This document shows, piece after piece, positions 29,994 to 38,063 of a stretch of 42,844 nucleotides of DNA. Each line of letters opens with the position of its first letter. Position 1 is the stretch's first letter. The stretch is from Stramenopiles sp. TOSAG23-2. Taxonomy: Eukaryota > Sar. The stretch lies in assembly GCA_900128395.1 (NCBI GenBank), contig LT649298.1, positions 1-42,844 on the forward strand, read 5' to 3'. Below the pieces are notes generated by a model that did not search any database, had not been told where the DNA came from, and saw only the letters and a list, made by a program, of their open reading frames with translations. A program made the translations under genes and the position numbers.

Positions 29994-31022
29994 TTATAAA
30001 CGACTGTTAAATTCTGCAAATGGAGGATTGTATTCAACTGGATTATCATTTACAAATTCAATCAATAATTCACACATCAATTCTGGTGCATCTTCTTGAA
30101 CAAAATGACCTGCATCAATAATTTTATGCTTTTGGCCTTTCGCCCCTGGGCAATTTGCTATCCATATTTTTTCTCCACCAGTTGATACGTTGTCATGTTT
30201 GCCAAATATTGTAATTAATGGTTTTGTAAATCGTGAAAATACACGTCTCCATGCACCTTTATTTTCTTCTACTGACATATGTTCATCTGTTTGTGGAACC
30301 AGCTGCGGGTATATTCTTGTTGCTGGTTTATATGATTCATCTGGATATGGTGCATTATAAACTTTTTTCTCATAATCAGTAAGTTTCCTTCCTGACACAG
30401 CTCCTGCCATCATTTCTCCCCAGTCAGGCATTTGCTGTGATACAACCGATGCCCAAAATTTAAATGGTTTTGTTGCTACTCCACCACCAATTGGCATTCC
30501 AGTATTTGACACAACAACCCTCAAGAAACGTTCGGGTAAACGTGCTGTTACACGCAAGCCAACCAATCCACCCCAGTCTTGGCAAAAGATGTTAACATTG
30601 TTTAATTTCAAACCAACTACAAGATCCGTCATCCAATTTACTTGTCTTTCGTATGAATAATCGTTTCTATCCGCAGGTTTATCGGACCTGCCAAAACCAA
30701 CTAAATCCGGGCAAATGCAACGAAAACCTTTTGCTGTTAAAATAGGAATCATATGCCGATATAAAAATGACCATGATGGCTCACCATGCATTAAAAGCCA
30801 TGTTTCTTTTGCATCTTTTGGACCCTCATCCAGATAATGGATTCGTACAGTACCATGTGTGTGTGAATGGATATAATTTGGTTGATATGGTAAATTTAAC
30901 CCTTCAAATCGTTCTTCTGGAGTTCGCAATATTTTTTTTATTGGATTTAGTGGCTCTTGAGGTATTACAAACGGTATTGCATCACCATTTAACATATCTT
31001 TCATATTGCTATTATTAGACAT
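29994..31022 (-). CDS. Haloalkane dehalogenase, DhlA-like alpha/beta hydrolase
   Basis: The 342-residue protein matches the haloalkane dehalogenase I group, which hydrolyses carbon-halogen bonds to give an alcohol and halide. Visible elements are the oxyanion block HGEPSW (79-84), CPDLVGFGRSDKP (104-116), the nucleophile Asp149 with the halide-binding Trp150 in QDWGG, the acid Asp277 in GKHDN, and the base His306 in DAGHF. A second halide-binding aromatic may be Trp190 in the cap. No signal peptide is obvious. The N-terminal ~45 residues match the usual lead-in (IPFVIPQEP...). All catalytic positions are present. The family is mainly bacterial, so transfer is possible, but codon and base use look like the neighbours. 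A related epoxide hydrolase is less likely because Trp follows the nucleophile. Confidence 0.85.
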   Translation of the reverse strand: MSNNSNMKDMLNGDAIPFVIPQEPLNPIKKILRTPEERFEGLNLPYQPNYIHSHTHGTVRIHYLDEGPKDAKETWLLMHGEPSWSFLYRHMIPILTAKGFRCICPDLVGFGRSDKPADRNDYSYERQVNWMTDLVVGLKLNNVNIFCQDWGGLVGLRVTARLPERFLRVVVSNTGMPIGGGVATKPFKFWASVVSQQMPDWGEMMAGAVSGRKLTDYEKKVYNAPYPDESYKPATRIYPQLVPQTDEHMSVEENKGAWRRVFSRFTKPLITIFGKHDNVSTGGEKIWIANCPGAKGQKHKIIDAGHFVQEDAPELMCELLIEFVNDNPVEYNPPFAEFNSRL

Positions 31023-31598
31023 TGTGTTGTGTGTGTGTGGTTTAACTTTAATATTTTGTTTGGAGTTGTATATGTGATCCTAAAGGATGAAGAATGTATA
31101 GATATTGTATATATCTCTTTGTACCTTTATATACATAGAAAAGATATTTTTATTTACACATAAGACTTTTCTGGTTTTTGTCTAACCAGATGTGCAGCTG
31201 TAAAGAATTAATCGCCTCAAATATATATATCTTTTACACTTTTTCCGATTTTTGATATCATCTTAGAAGAAATAATATTTAATATTGGTATAGGACTGGA
31301 ATAATATTAATAGGAGAAGGCCAGGAAGGACACTAGCGAGCTACTGTACCTACTGTACCACCTGGTAATACTATGGTACTATAAATAAATCAGTTATACA
31401 CATTCTTCTTCAACTACTTTACCAGGTATTATTTTTTTATATGTTAATGTGTACTATTATATTATAATACATTAATTCAATTATTCAATTAATAACATCC
31501 ATAAATAAAAACCATACTAGACGACTATATCCAAACATATAAATACTGACACCCCACAAAACAAAACAAAACAATATCCATACAAGAATATAAAAACA
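31023..31598. promoter_or_regulatory. Divergent 5' region of dehalogenase and CNB-fold gene
   Basis: This gap contains a TG run beside the dehalogenase ATG, TACCACCTGGTA (31356-31367) followed by GGTACTATA (near 31375), and TTTACCAGGTATT near 31427. The last ~40 bases before the ATG at 31599 are A/C-rich with an ACAAAACAAAACAA run. No gene is visible. Confidence 0.42.
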
Positions 31599-32120
31599 AT
31601 GAAACAAAATACTTCCCCAAAGGAACAAAAAATATCCAAGCAAAAACCTATAATAATAGATGAAATAAACAACCATGATGGAAATGAAAGTGATAGTGAT
31701 ATTTCAGAACATTATATGGATGTACGTCAATCCATGTCAGTTGATGAAGTACTTGATGAAATGCCCCCAAAAATATTTGACATAAAACATGTTATGAAAA
31801 AAAAAAGGAACCAACGTACCATAGAAGAAAACAATGCCATTAAAGATTTTGTTGTATCTGTTAAATTTTTTCGACAAGCTATTCATACTGGACAAGTATC
31901 AATAGATGCAATGGATGATATCTGTGCTAACATTCGAATGAAAGTCTATGAAAAAAACTCAATTGTATTTCGTCAAGGAGATCCAGGAGATGCATTTTAT
32001 ATAGTCGTTGAAGGTTTAACACATGTATTGATAAATCCCGAGGGTGGTTTTAGTAAAACTGATGATGAAAAATTTGCAGAGGAAGTCATGAAAGATTTTG
32101 AAGAGGAGTTGTTGTCGTAG
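31599..32120 (+). CDS. Protein with half a cyclic-nucleotide-binding domain
   Basis: The 173-residue protein starts acidic and disordered. From about residue 80 it carries the beginning of a cNMP-binding fold: a helix with VKFFRQAI, the IDAMDDICANIRMKVYEKN turn, then VFRQGDPGDAFYIVVEG (about 126-142), the signature of the first beta-roll strands. The frame ends at a TAG about 30 residues after this block, after an acidic helix (EKFAEEVMKDFEEEL). The phosphate-binding cassette (GE..L....RAA) that holds the cyclic nucleotide is absent, and I find no continuation in any frame downstream. Either this is a genuine degenerate family member that cannot bind ligand, or a truncated gene. It lies upstream of TFIIH p44 on the same strand with a 648-bp spacer. 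Confidence 0.68.
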   Translation: MKQNTSPKEQKISKQKPIIIDEINNHDGNESDSDISEHYMDVRQSMSVDEVLDEMPPKIFDIKHVMKKKRNQRTIEENNAIKDFVVSVKFFRQAIHTGQVSIDAMDDICANIRMKVYEKNSIVFRQGDPGDAFYIVVEGLTHVLINPEGGFSKTDDEKFAEEVMKDFEEELLS

Positions 32121-32768
32121 TATTGTTTCCGTACATTTCTTGATTCATTATTATTGATAATTGCCTGATAGTGACGATGTTTTATGATATGATTGTTGTC
32201 GTCTATTTAGAGAACATACATAATCTATCTTTTTTCCATTGTTTAACAACCTATCTATATTTTCAATCTATTTTGGACACATTTTTTCAGTACTTTTTTC
32301 ATATTATTACACATCACACGTGCACACACACGCGGTGCTTTTCAAAAAACAAAACTAAATACGTATTTATTGGATTAACACAGTACTACTACCAGTGGTA
32401 TACTACACAGTACAAATTAGCACCAAATATTTCTCCCTTAAAATGAAGGTCTATATTCTATTATAAAAAGTACATCAAAGGAAATACGATTGTTGAATTC
32501 GAGAAAGAGTCGTCTGACGACGCAGACGACTAAAATGTTGAATTAAAATGATTAAAAATGATGTGCCAAAAAAAAGAGACGAAAAGCGAGTGCAAAAAAA
32601 CAAAAAAAATGAATTTTAGCTCGTTTTTTAGGGACATTGACATCCATAATAATCCAGGGAAAAAAATAATATCAACATAGTCGATGTATATATATACTGT
32701 ATATATATTTGAAAAACTTTGAGAACAAAACTTGGACAATCATCGCGATTGGTATATATAATGCAAAG
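32121..32768. other. Spacer before TFIIH p44
   Basis: Contains TACCAGTGGTA at 32390-32400, the strong hairpin at 32508-32531, and TA-rich leader DNA. No gene is visible; the frame at 32171-32446 is low complexity. Confidence 0.42.
32508..32531. terminator. AGTCGTCTG/CAGACGACT hairpin
   Basis: Nine-base arms AGTCGTCTG (32508-32516) and CAGACGACT (32523-32531) pair perfectly around ACGACG, the same loop as at 5740-5745. Both copies lie in gaps between same-strand genes. The role is unknown; a 3'-end signal for the upstream gene is one guess. Confidence 0.4.
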
Positions 32769-33971
32769 ATGAATACTAACAACACTAACAATATGATACG
32801 AAAAAAGACAAAGAAAAAATCAGACCATGCATGGGAAAATGTGGAAGATGTAAATGGCATGTTGCAAGCAGTCACATCGCAGGAAAGTCTTTATCAAAAT
32901 GAACGGTTGAAAAGGAAAAGAACTTTAGAAAAAGCAAATGTTCCACAAAATATTAGACGTGGTATCATACGTTATTTGCAAATTATTGTAGATCTGTCGG
33001 AAAGTGTCGTTAGTAACGATTTGAAGCCAACACGATTGCAGGTTTTAAAAGAAGAGTTAGATGGTTTCGTAACGAATTATTTTGATCAAAATCCATTATC
33101 TGAAGTTGGTTTAATTACAACGAAAAATCAAACAGCAGAAGTTAAAGTAAGTTTTGAGCAAGCAAAGTCTTTGAGAGGAAATTTTTTTAAAAATCAATTG
33201 GGAACAACTGGTGAAGGACGCCCATCATTACAAAATGCTTTAGAGCTAGCAATAGAAGAACATAAACGTGTACCACCATATGGCACAAGAGAAATCTTAA
33301 TCATACAAAATGCATTATGTACAAATGATCCAGGTGATATAAAGGAAACAATTCAAAAATTAATTAATAATAAAATACGTGTGAATATAATAGGTTTAGG
33401 TGCCGAGATGTACATATGTCGTAAAATAGCCATGGATAGCGATGGCACTTATGAAGTTGCATTAAATCGACAACATTTAAGAATGTTAATAAGTAATTTA
33501 CAAGTTCCGCCACCAATAATGGATGATCATGGTGGTAAATATGCACGTCGAATTCCAGTGGGCTTTCCAACTATAACTAATAACAGTATTGTCTTGTCAT
33601 CAACAAATAGTAATAACAATGCAAATCTAACAAAAGTGATCTGTCAACCTAACGAAGAATATTGTAATGATGGATTTAAATGTCCAAAATGTGAAACTCA
33701 TATTAAGACTGAATTGCCATACAAATGCAATGTATGTAATTTATTTTTGCTAAGTTCACCGCATTTATGTAGAAGTTATCATCATTTATTTGGAATTGAA
33801 CCATTTGAAGAAGTTACAACTTCAGAATTAGGAAGAAAATGTTATTGTTGTGGAATGTCATTAGATAATAAATTACAAATGCAATGCATGAAATGTAAAA
33901 AAATATTTTCCTCGGAATGTGAAATCTATATTCGAAAATCATTGCATAATTGTCCTGGATGTTGTCAATAA
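32769..33971 (+). CDS. TFIIH core subunit p44 (SSL1/GTF2H2)
   Basis: The frame is open from a TTG at 32709, but the first ATG is at 32769, giving 400 residues, close to human p44 (395). TFIIH opens DNA in transcription initiation and nucleotide excision repair; p44 stimulates the XPD helicase. The von Willebrand A domain begins near residue 67, with DLSES (75-79) as a MIDAS-like motif, and runs to about 250. The C-terminal ~100 residues carry two zinc-binding cysteine clusters: CPKC...CNVC with the following Cys/His, and CYCC...CMKC...CPGC, matching the p44 C4 finger and RING-like fold. The short basic N-terminus is normal. It converges on SNF7. Confidence 0.9.
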   Translation: MNTNNTNNMIRKKTKKKSDHAWENVEDVNGMLQAVTSQESLYQNERLKRKRTLEKANVPQNIRRGIIRYLQIIVDLSESVVSNDLKPTRLQVLKEELDGFVTNYFDQNPLSEVGLITTKNQTAEVKVSFEQAKSLRGNFFKNQLGTTGEGRPSLQNALELAIEEHKRVPPYGTREILIIQNALCTNDPGDIKETIQKLINNKIRVNIIGLGAEMYICRKIAMDSDGTYEVALNRQHLRMLISNLQVPPPIMDDHGGKYARRIPVGFPTITNNSIVLSSTNSNNNANLTKVICQPNEEYCNDGFKCPKCETHIKTELPYKCNVCNLFLLSSPHLCRSYHHLFGIEPFEEVTTSELGRKCYCCGMSLDNKLQMQCMKCKKIFSSECEIYIRKSLHNCPGCCQ

Positions 33972-34365
33972 ATCAAAAAGGAGACTGTGTGATTATATAT
34001 ATATACATAATATATGCATATACCAGAAGATACAAAGATTCTGTGTGTGTGTGTCTGTGTTTAAATATGATGGTTAAAATCTAATAAAGTTATATATATA
34101 TATACACATACGAACGTAGAAGGGTATGATAGTGTAAAATTATATACCTTCGTACTCGTATATTTAATACATAACTCTATGAGGAAAGAAAAATTTTCAT
34201 GAGAATATTAAAAATTTAAAAATTTTATATATATATATATATATACGAAGTATAATTTTTTTGAATAAATTATTATGGTGAATATAAACACAAAAAAGAA
34301 ATTTTTAGATTTATTAAGTGTGTGTGTGGTCTAATTATCATAGATTCCACACAATATTTATTCCA
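33972..34365. other. Convergent gap between p44 and SNF7
   Basis: Contains a UG-rich run at about 34043-34062, a long imperfect hairpin at 34109-34160, an (AT)n run at about 34228-34245, ATAC-GAA-GTAT at 34243-34253, and a TG run at about 34319-34328. No gene is visible. Confidence 0.45.
34109..34160. terminator. Candidate 3'-end hairpin, convergent gap 6
   Basis: The left arm TACGA-ac-GTA-GAAGG-g-TAT pairs with the right arm ATA-CCTTC-g-TAC-TCGTA across about 18 nt, with three small bulges. It begins and ends with the same TACGA/TCGTA pair as the other convergent gaps, but is longer. Confidence 0.36.
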
Positions 34366-35052
34366 TTACTGCATTTCTGCCATCAAATTATTAAATGCTG
34401 CTTCCTCATCTTCATCAAGATTATTGTCTTGAACTTTTGGTTTCTCGTTAGGTACATTTGGCATATTAATTTGATCGACGACATTATTCTCTTCTACTAC
34501 ACCAGGCTTCATCATTTCCTCTTCCATTAATTCTTTCTCCATGTCATCTAATTCACCTAATAACTCATCATCATCCACCGTATCTCCCATTTGTTGTCCT
34601 AGCGCATTAGAAATCTCTTCTCCCATATCCATATTCTCTTGAAGATCATCCATTAATTCTGTGACATTATCGACATCCATACTAGCGGTAATTGATTGCA
34701 ATCCAGCTTTCGATTCTTGCATGGCGCCAACTACGACAGCATTAGTAGCTGCATTTTCCAATGTGAATTTCTGTTGTTCCAAAGTAGCTAATATATTGTT
34801 GATTTTATCAACTTCAGCTTGATACATTTTTTTACGTTTTAAACATAAAATTGCACCACGTTTATCACCCTTTGCACTTTTAGCTTTTGCTAATTTTAAT
34901 TGTTGCATAATTTTCGTATTTAAATGTGCTTCACGCTTTTCATTTGATTTAATTGTATCATCAATTACTTTCATGGATTCTGCCATACTTTTTGGCTTTT
35001 CTGCTTTGGTTACTTTCTTTGGTGCACGACCAAATATATTAAAAGACGCCAT
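34366..35052 (-). CDS. ESCRT-III subunit SNF7/CHMP4 (VPS32)
   Basis: This 228-residue SNF7-family protein matches CHMP4/SNF7, the main filament-forming ESCRT-III subunit, which drives membrane scission in multivesicular bodies, cytokinesis and membrane repair. Evidence is the basic N-terminal helix, the helical hairpin with SAKGDKRGAILCLKRKKMYQAEVDKI (about residues 57-82; the family's ALLALKRKK region), LATLEQQKFTLENA, then SMDVDNVTELMDDLQENMD and the acidic ELLGELDDMEKELMEE helix. Near the end INMPNVPNEKP resembles a VPS4-binding MIM2, and EAAFNNLMAEM could form the amphipathic C-terminal helix that binds Bro1/ALIX proteins. Its nucleator VPS20 is encoded at 12554-13225. Converges on p44. 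Confidence 0.87.
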   Translation of the reverse strand: MASFNIFGRAPKKVTKAEKPKSMAESMKVIDDTIKSNEKREAHLNTKIMQQLKLAKAKSAKGDKRGAILCLKRKKMYQAEVDKINNILATLEQQKFTLENAATNAVVVGAMQESKAGLQSITASMDVDNVTELMDDLQENMDMGEEISNALGQQMGDTVDDDELLGELDDMEKELMEEEMMKPGVVEENNVVDQINMPNVPNEKPKVQDNNLDEDEEAAFNNLMAEMQ

Positions 35053-36110
35053 TTTTTATTTTATTTTTTTTTTTATATACTACAAATACTAAATTTATTA
35101 TTTTACTGTGCTTATATACCTGATATTTAAATATATATATATATATGAATATACGTAACAAGGTAATTGTATACTGTTTTTATTTCTTACTTTAACAAAT
35201 AATAACGATAATATCAAACTTCTTTTTCTCTATAAACGTTTGACTGATTTGTATATTTCTATTTACTTTGCACCATTGTGTGTTTTTAGTTCATGATTTT
35301 ATTCACACATAAAATATATAAGAAAATATATTGAAGATGAATGTTGTAGTGTGTTGGTCTAGTTGTCGAGTTTTGTCGATTGATAGGTGGTTTTGACAAC
35401 TAACCACTTATTCAACTAGTATAAAAAATAATAGAATATAGTACTTCGTCGTATCCTTAAATATTATTTCATTTTTATAGGTGTCTATACTAATTACAAT
35501 AAGAACAAAATAATCATTTGTAGACTTGCAAGACTAAGATCCTATTTAAAAGTGGAAAAACACTAAAAAATATGAAAAAAATAACACTATTCAAATGGAT
35601 GTGTTGGCGTTCTGGACCAGAGCATTGTTCGACTCACCAAATGCACATTTTAAAGCAAAACGATTATTTCAATTATTATAAGCGCAAGTTTTAATAATCG
35701 CAGTTTGTATATCTCTACATGTAGTAGAAATCCAATTAGAAGATATTATATATATCATATAATTTATATATATAATATATATAATGTAGGAAACAGATCT
35801 ACAACTTTATACATTAAGAATGAAAAAGAAGTGGTTTGTCTAAACGAGAAGAATTGTCAATCTAATTCATCAAATTCGGACGAGGATTTATCTATAGAAT
35901 ATTAAAGTATACTAAATAAATACATATTACTAGTGACCCTGTAAAAAAAACTTTATTATTAAATTATATGTAAGAGAAAATTTTTATATTTAAATGTTAT
36001 TGTCTATGAATAAGGACGTTAACTAAATTAATAAAAATACAAAGAGTAACTAATTAAATTTAAATACAGAGAGTACGTCGTATTTTATAAATATTACGTT
36101 CGTATATTTA
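35053..36110. other. Long spacer with dyads and gene-like fragments
   Basis: Just upstream of SNF7 lies an (AT)n run (35131-35146). At about 35361-35405 TAGTTGTC pairs with GACAACTA, and CTAGTTG also pairs with CAACTAG. A short frame at 35595-35666 reads like protein (ends AHFKAKRLFQLL). Another open stretch to 35905 ends in an acidic Ser-rich tail but has no ATG. These could be remnants or exons of an unrecognised gene. TACG-T-CGTA (36074-36082) and TACG-TT-CGTA (36095-36104) lie just beyond the receptor stop. Confidence 0.4.
36074..36104. terminator. Two TACG/CGTA dyads at the receptor gene 3' flank
   Basis: TACG-T-CGTA at 36074-36082 and TACG-TT-CGTA at 36095-36104 lie within 40 bp of the stop of the minus-strand receptor gene. 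Confidence 0.3.
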
Positions 36111-38063
36111 CTACTTTAGCATTGGATTTTTTACTATCATCATTGACTCCCTGGTAAGACTACTATCTTCCCATTCTTCTTCTAACCTTTGTTTGGTTAG
36201 TCTTTTTCGTAGGATTTGCATATCTTTTGCTTGGCTTTTGTTATCATCCCGTAGATCTTTAATATCATCCCGTAGCTCTTTAATATCATCCAGTAGCTTA
36301 CTGTTTTCATCTCGCAGCTTGTTATTTTCATCCTTTAGCACGGAAATATATTCTTTTTCACCACCAACCATACTGGAACGGACAATTTCATTCAACTCAA
36401 CACTTTTATCCAATGGATTGGTAACCCATTCAACCTGCGAAGCTCGTAACCATATTCCAATTCCTTTACTGCAACAAGGGCGGCAAATGCGCCAAGAAGC
36501 GATGGTAGCACACACATTTTTTGCCGAACCAGTGAGCCTGCCGCGATTCTCCATCCACGAAAGCCATACATATGTACCCAATCCTACAAACGAACAGATA
36601 ATGTTCATTGCCAGAACAACTGCCTCCCCGACGAGACAGATATAGTGCGCCAACGACTCTTCTGACCGGCATTGCGGATAAACGACGAAAATTCCACCAA
36701 TCCACAAGGTCAGAAAGCAGCAAGTCAGTAACAATATCTCTAACCGCGACAGCATTTTTGTCTGAAAAGGTTGTGCCAGCACCGTGTGCACCAACAACAT
36801 ACCCACCACACCTATAGACAGCAAGACTTGTAGCTTTCCAACGAAGATGCCAATGACAATAACAGATACCTTTCTGACGACCACCCACACTTCGTGCATG
36901 TAATTTTCACGCTTAAACCCATCATAGAGCAATCCTAGACGTATGCGCGTCCTCGGCTCGTTTAGCTTGTTACGAAATTTGTAGAGCAATGCTACGGAAG
37001 CCAATGGCAGCCCTATGACGTAGCCCAGAATACCGGGTACGCCGACTCCCCATACCCATGCTTGATGGGTTGGATCATCGCACAAGGTTTCTGGGTCAAC
37101 AATGAAGATGGAGCCAACCCCCTTCACCTCTTGACATCTCCACAAGGACAACACACTGGAGCAAATGGATGGATAGACCAAATATAACAAGAGTACAATG
37201 GTGCCTGTTAGCATTGCTCGCCGTTTTGATGCGTGAATCACTCTACCGCAAGTGCACCAACCTATCACAGACAGGCATGCCAACACAGGGGGAAGAAGTA
37301 CATAAGCAAGTGTCTTGTAATATTCTACAGCTGCAATGGAGATAGGCTCGTCCATTGCACAACGAACATCAATAAACTCTTTTCCCACTGAAGAAAGCAT
37401 GCTTTGAACTTTAAAGACCGCTAAATAGTTGCCAGGCCATGGAATCTGCATGGTTGTAGACAGCGCAGCCAGCTGGAGGAAGGAAATAAAGATTTTCTTC
37501 GCACCATCAGAGTTTTTAAATGCCCCACCACGTTTTACCACCGTCGTCCATACCAAAAATAGAAGACATAGGAGCAACATAAACCCAAACACAAAAGGAA
37601 GCGTTTTGTTCAGTCCACGCTCGCCGCATTGTTTACATTTTCCCGTCCCATCTCGGCTGTATCCAGGCAAGCAATCAGCACATAGAGTAGAATTAGCACG
37701 GTATCCAGAGCTTTCATGACAACCTTCTGGATGATTTTCATTTTTCACCACTGGGTCTTGGCATTTTCCGTGCGGGTTGACAGCCCCTAAACAGGCACAT
37801 GCATACAAACAGGGTATAAAGTCAATCGAATTTGGAACGCGCCAGTACCCTGTCAAAGCCAAGATACCGGAAGCATCCGTGCCTCCTGGGCAGAATGCCC
37901 CCACCGGGCAGGTAATGCATTGTCTGTTTTCCAGATACTGGTTTGGAGGACATGTATTGGGGCAATAATTTTCCACCGTTCCCGTTGCATTCGACATCCC
38001 ACCGGGCAGGTAATGCATTGTCTGTTTTCCAGATACTGGTTTGGAGGACATGTATTGGGGCAA
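36111..38063 (-). CDS. Multi-span C-terminal part of the split beta-helix receptor
   Basis: This 650-codon open frame is the C-terminal part of the gene beginning at 42229. Its true coding part runs from the second duplicate copy (below 37998) to the TAG-region stop at 36111; the first ~20 codons read the other duplicate out of frame. Order: the end of the cysteine-rich region (CITCPVG, then CPGGTDASG); a second Cys-rich block (SGYRANSTLCADCLPGYSRD, CKQCGERG); about eight membrane segments; and a C-terminal coiled coil of perfect heptads. This architecture recurs in protist receptor-like proteins with GCC2/GCC3-type repeats; the ligand is unknown. No ATG of its own fits. With one 98-bp copy removed, the two frames join exactly into 2006 codons plus stop. 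Confidence 0.75.
   Translation of the reverse strand: MPQYMSSKPVSGKQTMHYLPGGMSNATGTVENYCPNTCPPNQYLENRQCITCPVGAFCPGGTDASGILALTGYWRVPNSIDFIPCLYACACLGAVNPHGKCQDPVVKNENHPEGCHESSGYRANSTLCADCLPGYSRDGTGKCKQCGERGLNKTLPFVFGFMLLLCLLFLVWTTVVKRGGAFKNSDGAKKIFISFLQLAALSTTMQIPWPGNYLAVFKVQSMLSSVGKEFIDVRCAMDEPISIAAVEYYKTLAYVLLPPVLACLSVIGWCTCGRVIHASKRRAMLTGTIVLLLYLVYPSICSSVLSLWRCQEVKGVGSIFIVDPETLCDDPTHQAWVWGVGVPGILGYVIGLPLASVALLYKFRNKLNEPRTRIRLGLLYDGFKRENYMHEVWVVVRKVSVIVIGIFVGKLQVLLSIGVVGMLLVHTVLAQPFQTKMLSRLEILLLTCCFLTLWIGGIFVVYPQCRSEESLAHYICLVGEAVVLAMNIICSFVGLGTYVWLSWMENRGRLTGSAKNVCATIASWRICRPCCSKGIGIWLRASQVEWVTNPLDKSVELNEIVRSSMVGGEKEYISVLKDENNKLRDENSKLLDDIKELRDDIKDLRDDNKSQAKDMQILRKRLTKQRLEEEWEDSSLTRESMMIVKNPMLK
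36243..36347 (-). repeat. 21-bp repeats coding a perfect heptad coiled coil
   Basis: Five units with a 21-bp period start at 36243, 36264, 36285, 36306 and 36327. They encode heptads of the form DENNKLR, DENSKLL, DDIKELR, DDIKDLR, DDNKS. The period matches one coiled-coil heptad exactly, so the coil probably grew by tandem duplication. Confidence 0.8.

Noticed and set aside
32709-32768. TTG-initiated extension of p44
   Set aside because: The first ATG at 32769 gives a length matching human p44.
35705-35905. 66-residue plus-strand frame
   Set aside because: Lacks an ATG and begins in TA-rich repeats; kept only as a possible fragment.
36243-36347. CRISPR-like or satellite array
   Set aside because: The 21-bp periodicity is explained by coding for coiled-coil heptads.
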